A stretch of DNA of 64,000 nucleotides from Lachnospira sp. UBA3212 (GCA_002363615.1 DEWK01000005.1:33332-97331); one strand, 5' to 3'; counted from the first letter of the stretch, positions 1 through 8,598 are shown. Notes: a model not told the origin generated them from the sequence alone. A program made the numbers and translations.

Positions 1-1624
1 TAGATCTTAACTGCTGAAGCACCTTAGCGGCTTCTGCCTTGCTTTCAACAGTTACATTCATACTAAGTGATTCCTCTGTGGAAGTAATGTTACTAGCTTC
101 AAAGGTCGCTGGCATTAATCTCTCAAGAAGTGCCATCGTCTCAGTTAACTTCGCATTCTGGTTTGTACTAGAATTAACGAATTTCTCGATGGATCCGGCA
201 GCTGCTACCACTGCATCACGAGTTTCCTTCTTATCCTCATATACCTGGAGTTTGTTCTTTCTTGTTTCAAGATTATCTCTGGTATTCTGAGCAACGGAAA
301 GTCGAATCGATCCACCAATGTAAAGACCCATAGAAAGTACAACACATCCCACTGCAATGATGAATGGGAACATTAAGGACTCCTTCAAGTCTTTCTGTAA
401 TTCTTCAAGTGGTACGATATTCTGTGTCTTAATACCTGCTCCGATACATGCAGCATACTCACCAAGTTTGATCTTCTTATCAAGACCATTCTCAAATGAT
501 ACACCAGCAATCTTTGTCAGAGGCTTGATTTCCATACCAAGCTCGTTCGAAAGAAGCTCTGTCATACCTACAAAATCGGCACCGGCTCCAATAGCGGTAA
601 AGCTATTGATCTCTACGTTTTCATGTCTAGACACATAGTAATCAATTACTCGTCCAAGATTTCCAACCAAATGCTTAAATGAATTGGTAACGTCCTCACG
701 TAAGGTACGAACCAGGTCAGTAACTACCTCGTTATCGTCAACAGGCGCTGTGTCAAAGGTGGGAGCTACAAACTGTTCTTCTGTAAGCTCGGCAATCGCA
801 TCAAGGTAATCCACCTTTTTTTCTTCTCTTTCTTCTTCTGTTTCATTCTCGTCGTATTCGATTCTATTTAACATCTCTTCTAATACGATCTCTGTTGCAT
901 TCGCAATACCAGTATTAATTGTTCTCTGTAATACGACCTTTCTGTCCTCAAGAATTGTCACTAATGTAGAGGTAGTATCAATCTTAATAATTACATTAGT
1001 ACCCTTTCCAAAGGAATTTTTAGTTGATTGGTATACTGAGTTACCCATGTAATCAATACCACGAAGTGCAAGTCTTACAGATGTAGAGAAATCAAAATAA
1101 GACTTTGTTACATCGTTAGGTACTGCAAGGAGATTTAACCTTAACATCTGTGCCTGTCCAGGTACTGCAGCATTCTTGCTATTCTTAGCATTCTTGGAAT
1201 TAGCCTGCTTGCCTTTCTCTCCTTTGGCGCTTTGTTCTACCCTCTGATTTACGGTTCCAAGTTTCTGATAGATCAAGTGATACTGGCTCATGTCTACTGG
1301 GAAGTATTCATTCGCATTCGCATCAATAATCTTCTGAATCTCACGATCCTTTACCATAGGAATAGTAACTTCACGGCTCGCGATTCGGCTGGAACTAACA
1401 GTATATACAATACTTTGCGCCTGAATTCTTCTTCTTCTCAACTCCATAGAAAGGATGTTGGTGAATGCATTGTTCCTCTTTACCAAACCGTCCGCTAAAA
1501 CTCCATCAGGCGTTCTAAATGAAAAGCAGTTATAGATCTTTGGATTTGATTTTTTTTCATAATCCATCTCAACTGCATGAGTAACGCCTTGTCCAATCTC
1601 AACACTTAATACTCTTGTAGCCAT
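1..1624 (-). CDS. pilM: PilM-PilN fusion, type IV pilus inner-membrane assembly protein (partial, 3' end off window)
   Basis: About 541 codons are visible; the end lies beyond base 1. The first ~360 residues are an actin-like PilM/ATPase fold: an N-terminal LSVEIGQGV strand, a charged EEREEKK loop near residue 265 and an AIGAGADF phosphate-binding-type loop. This is followed, in the same frame, by one membrane helix (about residues 415-435), a heptad-rich stretch and a PilN-like segment ending LLERLMPATF. In most pilus loci PilM (cytoplasmic ring) and PilN (bitopic) are separate proteins; here they appear joined. The start is ATG at 1624, preceded by a GGAGG at good spacing. It has its own promoter and a 135-base leader, and lies downstream of prepilin peptidase. 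Further pilus genes (pilO-like, minor pilins) would be expected beyond the left edge. Confidence 0.85.
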   Translation of the reverse strand, partial: MATRVLSVEIGQGVTHAVEMDYEKKSNPKIYNCFSFRTPDGVLADGLVKRNNAFTNILSMELRRRRIQAQSIVYTVSSSRIASREVTIPMVKDREIQKIIDANANEYFPVDMSQYHLIYQKLGTVNQRVEQSAKGEKGKQANSKNAKNSKNAAVPGQAQMLRLNLLAVPNDVTKSYFDFSTSVRLALRGIDYMGNSVYQSTKNSFGKGTNVIIKIDTTSTLVTILEDRKVVLQRTINTGIANATEIVLEEMLNRIEYDENETEEEREEKKVDYLDAIAELTEEQFVAPTFDTAPVDDNEVVTDLVRTLREDVTNSFKHLVGNLGRVIDYYVSRHENVEINSFTAIGAGADFVGMTELLSNELGMEIKPLTKIAGVSFENGLDKKIKLGEYAACIGAGIKTQNIVPLEELQKDLKESLMFPFIIAVGCVVLSMGLYIGGSIRLSVAQNTRDNLETRKNKLQVYEDKKETRDAVVAAAGSIEKFVNSSTNQNAKLTETMALLERLMPATFEASNITSTEESLSMNVTVESKAEAAKVLQQLRS

Positions 1625-1760
1625 CTAAATCCTCCGTTTCAGTCTGTCGAAATAACAGATTACTCATTTATTTCCAACATGATGGAGCCCCCATCAAGTG
1701 GATGCTAATGCCATCCCCACCCCCAATTATGTCAAAGCATAGGAATGTACATATACACTT
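1625..1760 (-). other. pilM 5' leader with two hairpins
   Basis: The 1625-1945 gap holds no gene I can support. The transcribed part contains two G-rich hairpins on the minus strand: GGATG...CATCC, and TGATGG-GGGCT-CCATCA around 1680-1695. I do not recognise a known riboswitch class. The 69-codon open frame over this region has no ribosome binding site and no coding character. Confidence 0.4.
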
Positions 1761-1766
1761 ACATTG

Positions 1767-1795
1767 ATTATAACACAGAATATGCAATATAACAA
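1767..1795 (-). promoter_or_regulatory. promoter of the pilM unit
   Basis: Reading the minus strand there is TTGTTA (1790-1795), a 17-base spacer and TATAAT (1767-1772), with a TG extending the -10. Transcription would start near 1760 and leave a leader of about 135 bases before the pilM ATG. Confidence 0.65.
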
Positions 1796-1840
1796 ACACA
1801 AAATGTTCAAAATTATAATCAAAGCCAAAATTAATTAAAT

Positions 1841-1887
1841 AACAAAAGAGTTGTAATGTCAACCTTTCCGCCAACAAATTACAACTC
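1841..1887 (-). terminator. terminator after prepilin peptidase
   Basis: A perfect 10-base inverted repeat (1848-1857 / 1878-1887, GAGTTGTAAT) is followed on the minus strand by a T-rich tract. It closes the prepilin/pilD transcription unit before the pilM promoter. Confidence 0.65.
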
Positions 1888-1945
1888 TAATTTAAAATTC
1901 GTTTCTTTCATTTATGTTTGATTTGCGAAGCCGTCTAAGGCCTAT

Positions 1946-2836
1946 TTATGATGCCGAAAACATAGAAAGATACCAATTCACAATTATGTTTCCATAAAGG
2001 CTTGCTAGTGCAATCCCCAAAGAAAGATAAGGTCCCATGGCAAGGACATGTTCCGCCTTACTTACCTTCATTCGGATCAAATGAATGATGGAACCAACAA
2101 TACATCCAATCACAAATGCCAGGATAATATTCTTCCAGCCAAGGAACAAGCCGGCTGCAGCCATAAGTTTAATGTCTCCACCACCAATCGCTCTTCCCTT
2201 GCTTATTGCATAAATGATATAAAGTATCAAACTCACAGCAAAAAAGCCAATGAAATAAAGAGGAAGAAAGTGTTTTAAAGTATCTGCCACACCGTTTCCT
2301 GCAATTCGAATATTGTGTAATATTACCGCTGCCCCGTGAATTACGGCAATCACTGTAATAAACACATTAAATCCAAAAGGAATCTCAAAAGTTCTCCAGT
2401 CAATCACAGTTAAACCAAGTAGTGCTGTAAGTAAGGCACAAATACTTGCAGCAATGATTACACTATACCAATCATAATGAAGGGTCATTTTACCATCTAA
2501 ATCATATTCCACCTCTGTTATAAAAGGAACCTGATCAATGATGTAAAATTTCAAATAAACCCCCAAATAGAAAAGTCCATTCAATCCTTCAATAATGGGG
2601 TATTGTTTGCTAATCTTATTTTTGCAAACCCTACACTTTCCTCCAAGAAAAATCCAACTGAATAAAGGTACTAAATCATACCAACGAAGCTGGTATCCGC
2701 ATGACATACAGTGAGATCTCTTATTCACACTTTCGTGTTTTGGTACCCGGAAAATAACCACATTTAAAAAACTACCAAAAATTGTTCCTAAAACAAAAAC
2801 CAACACTCCAAATACTAGCTTAGCTGCAATATCCAT
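1946..2836 (-). CDS. pilD: prepilin peptidase (A24A family)
   Basis: This 296-residue polytopic membrane enzyme cleaves the positively charged leader of type IV prepilins after glycine and N-methylates the new N-terminus. The N-terminal cytoplasmic domain carries two CxxC pairs (C43/C46 and C68/C71) that bind zinc. The catalytic aspartates of this aspartyl protease family are visible as D146 in VIDWRT and D221 in GGGDIK. Eight or so membrane helices are apparent and the length is slightly longer than usual, with a ~35-residue loop around residues 100-122. It lies directly downstream of two prepilin genes, its substrates, and ends at a rho-independent terminator. Confidence 0.95.
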   Translation of the reverse strand: MDIAAKLVFGVLVFVLGTIFGSFLNVVIFRVPKHESVNKRSHCMSCGYQLRWYDLVPLFSWIFLGGKCRVCKNKISKQYPIIEGLNGLFYLGVYLKFYIIDQVPFITEVEYDLDGKMTLHYDWYSVIIAASICALLTALLGLTVIDWRTFEIPFGFNVFITVIAVIHGAAVILHNIRIAGNGVADTLKHFLPLYFIGFFAVSLILYIIYAISKGRAIGGGDIKLMAAAGLFLGWKNIILAFVIGCIVGSIIHLIRMKVSKAEHVLAMGPYLSLGIALASLYGNIIVNWYLSMFSAS

Positions 2837-2905
2837 CTTATCTTTCGCCCTTTCTTTTTTCTATACTCTACCTTAATTCTGCCCAAAGGTCAAGAAAGAA
2901 GGACA

Positions 2906-3346
2906 CTAGTAGCGAAAATTAATCGCTGCTGATTTTTGATCCTTATAGTATTCTGTCTGGGTTACAATAATAGCATCCGCCGGTGTATTTAAAGTAGCTA
3001 CCAGGGTAATGGTTTTATTTTTATACTTTTTTGATTGCAAGTCTACCTTTCCAACAGTTTCTCTTACCTCTTCCTGTAACCTGTTATAGTCACAGAAAAT
3101 TTCTTCTCCATCCTTCACCATAACATCCACAGATCCTTTTTCCTTTATATAATCCATGATCTCCTCATCTGAACCAGCATTGATCATAGCTCTTGCCACC
3201 TCAGAGAAAGACTTGTTATCGGAAGAAATCCTGCTTTTTTCTACATACTTTAAATATACAGGGGTTAACACACCTACCAAGACCGCCATAATAGCCGCTA
3301 CCACAATCACTTCCACTAAGGAGAAGCCTTTTTGAGATCCATTCAT
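2906..3346 (-). CDS. type IV prepilin (pilin-like protein 1)
   Basis: Processed length is about 139 residues. The class III leader is six residues ending in glycine (cleavage G7|F8), and the conserved Glu5 of the mature pilin is present in FSLVEVIVV, followed by the hydrophobic N-terminal helix. I place the start at the ATG at 3346 because a GAGGAGG lies just upstream (3353-3360); a longer frame reaches ATG 3376 but would give a 16-residue leader and overlap an operator-like site. It is a paralogue of the next prepilin: both share VYLKYVEKSR-like residues after the helix and end with a YYKDQKSA(T/A) motif. A minor or alternative pilin is likely. Confidence 0.88.
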   Translation of the reverse strand: MNGSQKGFSLVEVIVVAAIMAVLVGVLTPVYLKYVEKSRISSDNKSFSEVARAMINAGSDEEIMDYIKEKGSVDVMVKDGEEIFCDYNRLQEEVRETVGKVDLQSKKYKNKTITLVATLNTPADAIIVTQTEYYKDQKSAAINFRY

Positions 3347-3370
3347 TCTTTTTCCTCCTCTTCTATTTCC

Positions 3371-3410
3371 TGACATTTATCAGGATAAATATGACAAATG
3401 TCATATTTAT
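3371..3410. promoter_or_regulatory. tandem palindromic operator at the pilin 1 promoter
   Basis: A perfect 12+2+12 palindrome (3385-3410) contains the core TGACAAATGTCA at 3392-3403. A second core with one mismatch, TGACATTTATCA, lies at 3371-3382, exactly 21 bases (two helical turns) away. The palindrome begins at the -10 hexamer and covers the expected transcription start, the usual place for a repressor. The same core occurs twice upstream of pilin 2. Confidence 0.65.
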
Positions 3411-3436
3411 TATACATGATAGGGTATATTTGTCAA
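3409..3436 (-). promoter_or_regulatory. promoter of pilin 1
   Basis: Consensus sigma-A promoter: TTGACA (3431-3436), 16-base spacer, TATAAT (3409-3414). The -35 lies immediately behind the T-tract of the pilin 2 terminator. Confidence 0.8.
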
Positions 3437-3437
3437 T

Positions 3438-3465
3438 AAAAAAAAGGACCATGTTTCCATGGTCC
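3438..3465 (-). terminator. terminator after pilin 2
   Basis: Perfect 8-base stem GGACCATG/CATGGTCC with a four-base loop (3446-3465), followed on the minus strand by eight T. Confidence 0.9.
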
Positions 3466-3501
3466 CTTGTTCACTGAATATAGGGTTCAGTTCTTTACAT
3501 T

Positions 3502-3945
3502 TTACTGATAAGTATAAGTTGTAGCAGTAGACTTCTGATCCTTATAGTAAGTATCCTGAGTAATGCTAACCTTACCATCAGATGTTCCAGGAGTAACAGT
3601 GAAAACGACATCCTGCTTCTTGTAAACCTTAGACTTAAATGTAACAGCATCACCAACAGTATCCTTAACTTCTGCTAAAAGCTTGCTTGAAGTAGAGGTA
3701 AGAGCTGCACCAGCCTTATCTACTGTAAGAGTTGTGTTAGAAGAAATATCAGCATAAACATCCTCTTCAGCAACTGCTGTCTTAATAGCTGAAGCAACCT
3801 CAGCTAAAGCACTGTTATCAGTTGAAACTCTTGACTTCTCAACATATCTTAAATATGCTGGAGCAAGTACACCTACTAAAACTGCCATAATAGCAATAAC
3901 TACGATTAACTCTACAAGTGAGAAACCTTCATTGTTCTTCTTCAT
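3502..3945 (-). CDS. type IV prepilin (probable major pilin)
   Basis: A 147-residue prepilin with leader MKKNNEG, cleavage G7|F8, Glu5 in FSLVELIVV and a long hydrophobic alpha-1 helix. The globular part is rich in Ser, Thr, Val and Lys and has no cysteine pair, as is common in Gram-positive pilins. It has its own strong promoter, a leader with a palindromic operator, and its own strong terminator, so it is transcribed alone; this fits a highly expressed major pilin. The C-terminal DQKSTATTYTY motif is shared with pilin 1, so the two arose by duplication. Confidence 0.92.
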   Translation of the reverse strand: MKKNNEGFSLVELIVVIAIMAVLVGVLAPAYLRYVEKSRVSTDNSALAEVASAIKTAVAEEDVYADISSNTTLTVDKAGAALTSTSSKLLAEVKDTVGDAVTFKSKVYKKQDVVFTVTPGTSDGKVSITQDTYYKDQKSTATTYTYQ

Positions 3946-4029
3946 TTCTTAATTCTCCTTTTCTCTAAAAATTTAAACTATCAAACCCTCCGGGCCCTAT
4001 ATCCGGATTTGATTTGCACTGCTTGGAAG

Positions 4030-4041
4030 TGACATTTGTCA
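4030..4041. promoter_or_regulatory. palindromic operator downstream of the pilin 2 promoter
   Basis: TGACA-TT-TGTCA, a perfect palindrome placed at roughly +8 to +20 of the predicted transcript. It has the same half-sites as the operators at 3392-3403 and 4201-4212. Confidence 0.6.
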
Positions 4042-4055
4042 TTTCCTATGTCTGT

Positions 4056-4084
4056 ATTATGCTACTTTTTCATGAATTCGTCAA
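4056..4084 (-). promoter_or_regulatory. promoter of pilin 2
   Basis: TTGACG (4079-4084), 17-base spacer and CATAAT (4056-4061) on the minus strand, about 110 bases upstream of the pilin ATG. Confidence 0.7.
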
Positions 4085-4200
4085 GGCTTTTTTCATATTA
4101 TTTTCAAGAAACTTTGAGTTTGTGTTTTGTAACTGATTTTCTTTTTGTTTTAGTTTTCTTTTGGAAACCCATTTTTCTTATAAGGCTACTCCCCTGTTTA

Positions 4201-4212
4201 TGACAATTGTCA
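4201..4212. promoter_or_regulatory. distal copy of the pilin operator
   Basis: A perfect palindrome TGACA-AT-TGTCA lies between the stop codon of the upstream membrane enzyme and the pilin 2 promoter, 171 bases from the proximal copy. It could support repressor looping. Confidence 0.5.
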
Positions 4213-4226
4213 TTCTCTTTCTTTCA

Positions 4227-6125
4227 TCATTCGTCTTGTACCTGGGAAATATCCCACAGATCCGCACAAACTTGACTTCCGTGTAAGGTCGCATAGGAAA
4301 TCACACTCAAGTCATTGACCAGTTGGCTCTGACTTTCCGTATAGCTTGTAATAAGCTGATTCTCTTGGCTTATTTGATAATACCTGCTAAGTGCCTTGAT
4401 ATCTCCCTTCACGTATTTACTAATCATTGACATCTTAGACCCCGGAAGACCGGCATAATCCAAAAGTTTTGCCTGAAGATAAGCAATATTTTCTCCCGAA
4501 AAATCCTCTAACTCTTCTCCTTCTTCAAAATTCTTCCAAAGAAGGACAGGAGTGGTATAGCTTTTTTCCAGTTCTTTTAGTTCTTTGGAGTCCGCATCAA
4601 TACCAAAGAGCTCATTCTCACTTTGCGTGAAACTTGGAGAATGGTCCCCAAACATTAAGATCACCGTTGGTTCCTCTTGTGTTTTAAAGTAGTCCACCAA
4701 GCTTTCATAGGCCTTGGTTGCCTGATAAATTCCATTGATATAGTGCTTTAACCTTTGGCTTACCTCCTTCCCGGTTTGCGTATTTTTCACATCAATCTCA
4801 TAGTTATAATCCTTATCCAGAGGATTCTCATAATCCATAAAGAAATTGTGATTTGCCATGGAAACCGAAAAAATAAAGGAAGGTTGGTCTTTTTTATTTT
4901 CTTCATATTCATAGATAATTTGTTTTGCCAGAGAATCATCCGAGATAAAACGGTCAAAGTAATCCCGGTATTTCATATCTTCATCAAATACCATCTTATC
5001 AAACCCCAACACTTCATAGGCAGCCTTTCGATTATAAAAATCCCCATAGTATGGATGAATCCCCACCGTTTTATAATCCATGGAATGAAAATATGAAACC
5101 AAGGAAGGAAAGGAATCATAACTAGAAATTAAATCCCACTGGTCTACCATACTTGCAGACAAGGTGGAATTGATTCCCGTTAGGATTTCACACTCCGATG
5201 ATACCGTTCCTCCCCCATATACATTAGAACTTACAAAGCCAGATACACATTCCTCTTCTAAGGTGTGGTAAGGCTCCATAGGATCTTTGGAGTAGGTCAG
5301 GGTTCCTTCCTTAATATGATCCAAATTCCACCAGGCCTCACTCATGATTACAATTACATTGGGAGTCTGACCAGTCACCTGGCCTACCTCTCCCTTTGCT
5401 TTCTCCCTTAATCTTCTGTAGCTTTCCCTTACCCCATCTTCATTATAATTTTGTGAGGAATCCTCTAAGAAACGATAAATTACATATTGTTTACTTTCGC
5501 TTATATTTACATTCACATTATAGCATTCCGTCTTTAATCGAGATTTATTGACATAGTTTACATAGAAATAGGTAAACAAGATACAAGAAAGGCCTACCAC
5601 CAGCCGAATCGGGATCTGTATCTTTTTCTTTATGGACTTTTTATAGTCTTTACATTCTCTTTCTAAGAAAAACACAAGAAGAAGTGATAAAATAAGATAG
5701 ATTCCCCAAGGAATCAGTTCCGGAACCGGATCAATCTTTAGGTAGCTTTTTACCATTCCACCAGCGCCATTTAATGCTAACTCCTTATAATTGATTAGTT
5801 CAGACCGGTAGGAAAGTTTTATCCTAGAGGCAAACATCAGGATACTGCCTAATAAATTTACAAGAATCGTACTTATTACAGCCTGATGAAAAATTGCAAA
5901 TAGAAAGACAAAAAGAACAAATAAGATTACTTTTCCAAAGAGCATCAGTTCAATCGATCCATATACACTATGATCCACATAAAATTGAGGGTATGAGCTT
6001 CCTTCCTGAAGCACATAGTACTCCATAATTACCGCCAACTGATCTGCAAAAATCGCAAACATGAAAAGGACCAAAAAATAATACCCTTTCTTTAATTGCT
6101 CATTCGTTTTATTTTTATCTAACAT
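4227..6125 (-). CDS. LtaS-type / sulfatase-fold membrane phosphotransferase
   Basis: A 632-residue protein with about five N-terminal membrane helices (roughly residues 15-200) and an extracellular alkaline-phosphatase-superfamily domain. Visible signatures are the metal-binding NVIVIMSEAWW strand, the nucleophile region GGGTVSSECEILTG (Thr as expected in LtaS), HPYYGDFYNR, SMANHNF and the metal ligands in MFGDHSPSF. Members transfer glycerol-phosphate or related groups from phosphatidylglycerol onto glycolipid or surface polymers. The ATG at 6125 is preferred because of AGGTGA just upstream; a GTG at 6134 is possible. It is embedded in the pilus cluster, which suggests pilin or cell-surface phosphoglycerol decoration, but that is inference; a conventional lipoteichoic-acid role is equally likely. 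Confidence 0.8.
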   Translation of the reverse strand: MLDKNKTNEQLKKGYYFLVLFMFAIFADQLAVIMEYYVLQEGSSYPQFYVDHSVYGSIELMLFGKVILFVLFVFLFAIFHQAVISTILVNLLGSILMFASRIKLSYRSELINYKELALNGAGGMVKSYLKIDPVPELIPWGIYLILSLLLVFFLERECKDYKKSIKKKIQIPIRLVVGLSCILFTYFYVNYVNKSRLKTECYNVNVNISESKQYVIYRFLEDSSQNYNEDGVRESYRRLREKAKGEVGQVTGQTPNVIVIMSEAWWNLDHIKEGTLTYSKDPMEPYHTLEEECVSGFVSSNVYGGGTVSSECEILTGINSTLSASMVDQWDLISSYDSFPSLVSYFHSMDYKTVGIHPYYGDFYNRKAAYEVLGFDKMVFDEDMKYRDYFDRFISDDSLAKQIIYEYEENKKDQPSFIFSVSMANHNFFMDYENPLDKDYNYEIDVKNTQTGKEVSQRLKHYINGIYQATKAYESLVDYFKTQEEPTVILMFGDHSPSFTQSENELFGIDADSKELKELEKSYTTPVLLWKNFEEGEELEDFSGENIAYLQAKLLDYAGLPGSKMSMISKYVKGDIKALSRYYQISQENQLITSYTESQSQLVNDLSVISYATLHGSQVCADLWDISQVQDE

Positions 6126-6166
6126 ACCAATCACCTAGTTTCCTTTCTTTTCTCCACAACAGTCTT

Positions 6167-6195
6167 ATTTTATCTTTTTCTCAATAGGATTACAA
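6167..6195 (-). promoter_or_regulatory. promoter of the LtaS-like gene
   Basis: TTGTAA (6190-6195), 17-base spacer and TAAAAT (6167-6172) on the minus strand, just after the pilC terminator. Confidence 0.45.
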
Positions 6196-6254
6196 GTCCA
6201 GGATCAAATAAATATGGCTTCAATTGAACTCCTTCCCCTATGCAATTCCAGCGT

Positions 6255-6281
6255 CAAAAAAAGAGGACCTCTCGGTCCTCT
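6255..6281 (-). terminator. terminator after pilC
   Basis: Perfect stem AGAGGACC/GGTCCTCT with a four-base loop, followed on the minus strand by a run of T. It ends the pilB-pilT-pilC unit. Confidence 0.9.
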
Positions 6282-6300
6282 TCTTATCTTTCTTATAAGA

Positions 6301-7515
6301 TTAAATATTATCCAATCCATTGTAAAGACTAAGCATAGGCATCATAACCGCGCCAATCAGTACACCTACAATCAAAGCAAGTACCAGGATGATTACAGGC
6401 TCCATGGCTGTAAGTAAGGCCTGGGTAGCAACCTCTACCTCTTCATCATAGTAATCTGCCATCTTGTTTAACATCTCTTCCAACTTACCGGTTTCCTCAC
6501 CAATCTTAGCCATGTGAGTAACCATGTCAGGGAATAAACCGGAAGCTCGAAGTGGTACAGAAAGCGGAGTACCCTTCATAATCTCATCCCTTGTAGTCAT
6601 TAATGCATCACGGAACAGCACGTTAGACATGGTGTTTGAAGTAATCTCAAGAGCATCCGGCATACCTACACCAGCTGCAGTTAAGGTACTCATCGTACGT
6701 GCAAATCTAGAAGCATTCGACTTCTCAACAAAGTTACGAATAGCAGGAATCTTAAGAGCTAAGCCGCCTAAGAAATATTTACCAAACTCTGAACGTTTAA
6801 AAGCGGTAAATCCAATATAAACTGCAGCAACAATCACTAAGATTAATACTACATGATGTTGCATCCAGTCAGAAGCCCCCATAACCATTAAGGTTAACTT
6901 TGGCATCTCAATATCCATATCAGCAAACATGCTCATAAAGGTTGGTACAACCGAAGTTAACATAACAATAACTACCGCAATTGCTACGATTACTACGATG
7001 ATTGGATAAACCATAGCCTTCTTAACCATGCCGGCCAACTTCGCATCTTTTTCAAACTGCTGAGCCATTCTACCTAAAGCGACTTCCAAAGAACCAGAAG
7101 CCTCACCGGCCTCTACCATGGAGATTAACATAGGAGGGAAAATATCTTTTCTCTTCTTCATAGCAACTCCAAAAGAATCACCCTGTTCAATGCTCTCTTT
7201 ACATTCTATGAGAGCTTCCTTCATATACCTATTCTCCGTCTGCTCTGAAAGCATATCTAAGGTATCTACAACAGGAATACCGGCATTCAACATAGATACT
7301 GCCTGGTTACAAAATACAGACAAATCTCTAGTGGCTACTTTCTTACCAAAGTGAATGTCAATATCACCATTCAAACCTGTCATAGAGGTAATCTTTAAAG
7401 GAGTAAGTTTCAACGCACGTACGGCTGCCTTAGCATCCTTCTCATCATCAGCATCTATAACACCTTGATTCTTTTTACCATAAGCATCAAGGGCAACATA
7501 TTTAAATTGTGCCAT
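6301..7515 (-). CDS. pilC: type IV pilus platform protein (GspF/PilC family)
   Basis: A 404-residue inner-membrane platform protein that links the assembly and retraction ATPases to the growing pilus. Two T2SF domains are visible (about residues 70-195 and 270-395), each followed by hydrophobic helices; the helices near 166-190, 217-240 and 375-400 are clear. The N-terminal AQFKYVALDAYGKK is a typical PilC/GspF opening. The length matches the family. It lies 18 bases after pilT in the order pilB-pilT-pilC, all with strong ribosome binding sites. Confidence 0.95.
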   Translation of the reverse strand: MAQFKYVALDAYGKKNQGVIDADDEKDAKAAVRALKLTPLKITSMTGLNGDIDIHFGKKVATRDLSVFCNQAVSMLNAGIPVVDTLDMLSEQTENRYMKEALIECKESIEQGDSFGVAMKKRKDIFPPMLISMVEAGEASGSLEVALGRMAQQFEKDAKLAGMVKKAMVYPIIVVIVAIAVVIVMLTSVVPTFMSMFADMDIEMPKLTLMVMGASDWMQHHVVLILVIVAAVYIGFTAFKRSEFGKYFLGGLALKIPAIRNFVEKSNASRFARTMSTLTAAGVGMPDALEITSNTMSNVLFRDALMTTRDEIMKGTPLSVPLRASGLFPDMVTHMAKIGEETGKLEEMLNKMADYYDEEVEVATQALLTAMEPVIILVLALIVGVLIGAVMMPMLSLYNGLDNI

Positions 7516-7533
7516 GTTTTTCCTCCTTTACTA

Positions 7534-8598
7534 TTACAACATTAACTTCTTCTTCATACTTTCGTGATCATAAGATCTCTCTAAAGCCACCTGAGGGGTG
7601 ATCGCATTATTGATACAAAGATCATATAAGTCATCATCCATCGTCTTCATACCAAGCTTATGACTAGTCTGAAGGGTAGAGTTAATCTGATAGGTCTTTG
7701 ACTCACGAATCAAGTTACTAATCGCAGGATTATTAATCAACACCTCAAAAGCTGCAACTCGTCCGGCACCAGCGGCACGTGGAAGTAACTGCTGGAATAC
7801 AATACACTGTAATACGGAAGCAAGCTGAATTCGAATCTGGTTTTGCTGATGTGGTGGGAAAACGTCGATCATACGGTCAATCGCATCCGCGGTACCATTG
7901 GTATGAAGGGTCGAGAATACCAAGTGACCAGTCTCGGCTGCGGTAATAGCAGTCTGGATTGTCTCAAGGTCTCGCATCTCTCCTACAAGGATTACATCAG
8001 GATCTTCTCGAAGAGCAGCACGAAGAGCATAGGCATAGCTTCGTGTATCCGCTCCAAGCTCTCTCTGATTTACATTCGATTTATCGTGGAAATGCACATA
8101 CTCGATTGGGTCCTCAATCGTAATAATATGCTTAGGATACGTGTGGTTAACAATATTAACCATAGAAGCTAAGGTGGTAGACTTACCGGAACCAGTCGCT
8201 CCTGTTACAAGGACAAGACCTCTTGGTCTATGTGCCATATCCAAAACAGCCTTAGGAATACCAAGTTCACGAGGACTTGGGATCTTTACAGGTAACAGTC
8301 GCATAACCATACCCATATGGCCCTTCTGTCTAAATACATTCACACGGAATCTAGCCTTATCAGAAATCTGATATGCAAAATCAGCCTCTCCGGTTTCATT
8401 AAATTCCTTCTGAGCATGTGGATCTGCATCTAACATTGGCTGAATCACTGCTTCTGCATCTTCTGCAGTAAGAAATTCATCATCAAGTGGTACTAAGGCA
8501 CCATCTACACGGATATATACTTCTCGATTCGAAGTAATATGAATATCCGACGTACGACGGGTAATCGCCTTCTCCAAAATCTCATCAATTGTTCTCAT
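7534..8598 (-). CDS. pilT: type IV pilus retraction ATPase
   Basis: A 354-residue hexameric ATPase. It has the PilT N-terminal PAS-like domain (TSDIHITSNREVYIRVDG), Walker A GATGSGKST near residue 134, Asp box IEDPIEY, Walker B ILVGEMRD, the PilT-type His box HLVFSTLHTN, and a C-terminal region with the conserved QLASVLQ and FQQLLP stretches. Presence of PilT together with PilB implies retractile pili, so twitching or DNA uptake is possible. It is separated from pilB by 85 bases. Confidence 0.95.
   Translation of the reverse strand: MRTIDEILEKAITRRTSDIHITSNREVYIRVDGALVPLDDEFLTAEDAEAVIQPMLDADPHAQKEFNETGEADFAYQISDKARFRVNVFRQKGHMGMVMRLLPVKIPSPRELGIPKAVLDMAHRPRGLVLVTGATGSGKSTTLASMVNIVNHTYPKHIITIEDPIEYVHFHDKSNVNQRELGADTRSYAYALRAALREDPDVILVGEMRDLETIQTAITAAETGHLVFSTLHTNGTADAIDRMIDVFPPHQQNQIRIQLASVLQCIVFQQLLPRAAGAGRVAAFEVLINNPAISNLIRESKTYQINSTLQTSHKLGMKTMDDDLYDLCINNAITPQVALERSYDHESMKKKLML

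Noticed and set aside
1668..1877. A 69-codon open frame upstream of pilM.
   Set aside because: No ribosome binding site, biased hydrophobic reading from AT-rich leader sequence, and it overlaps a promoter and terminator.
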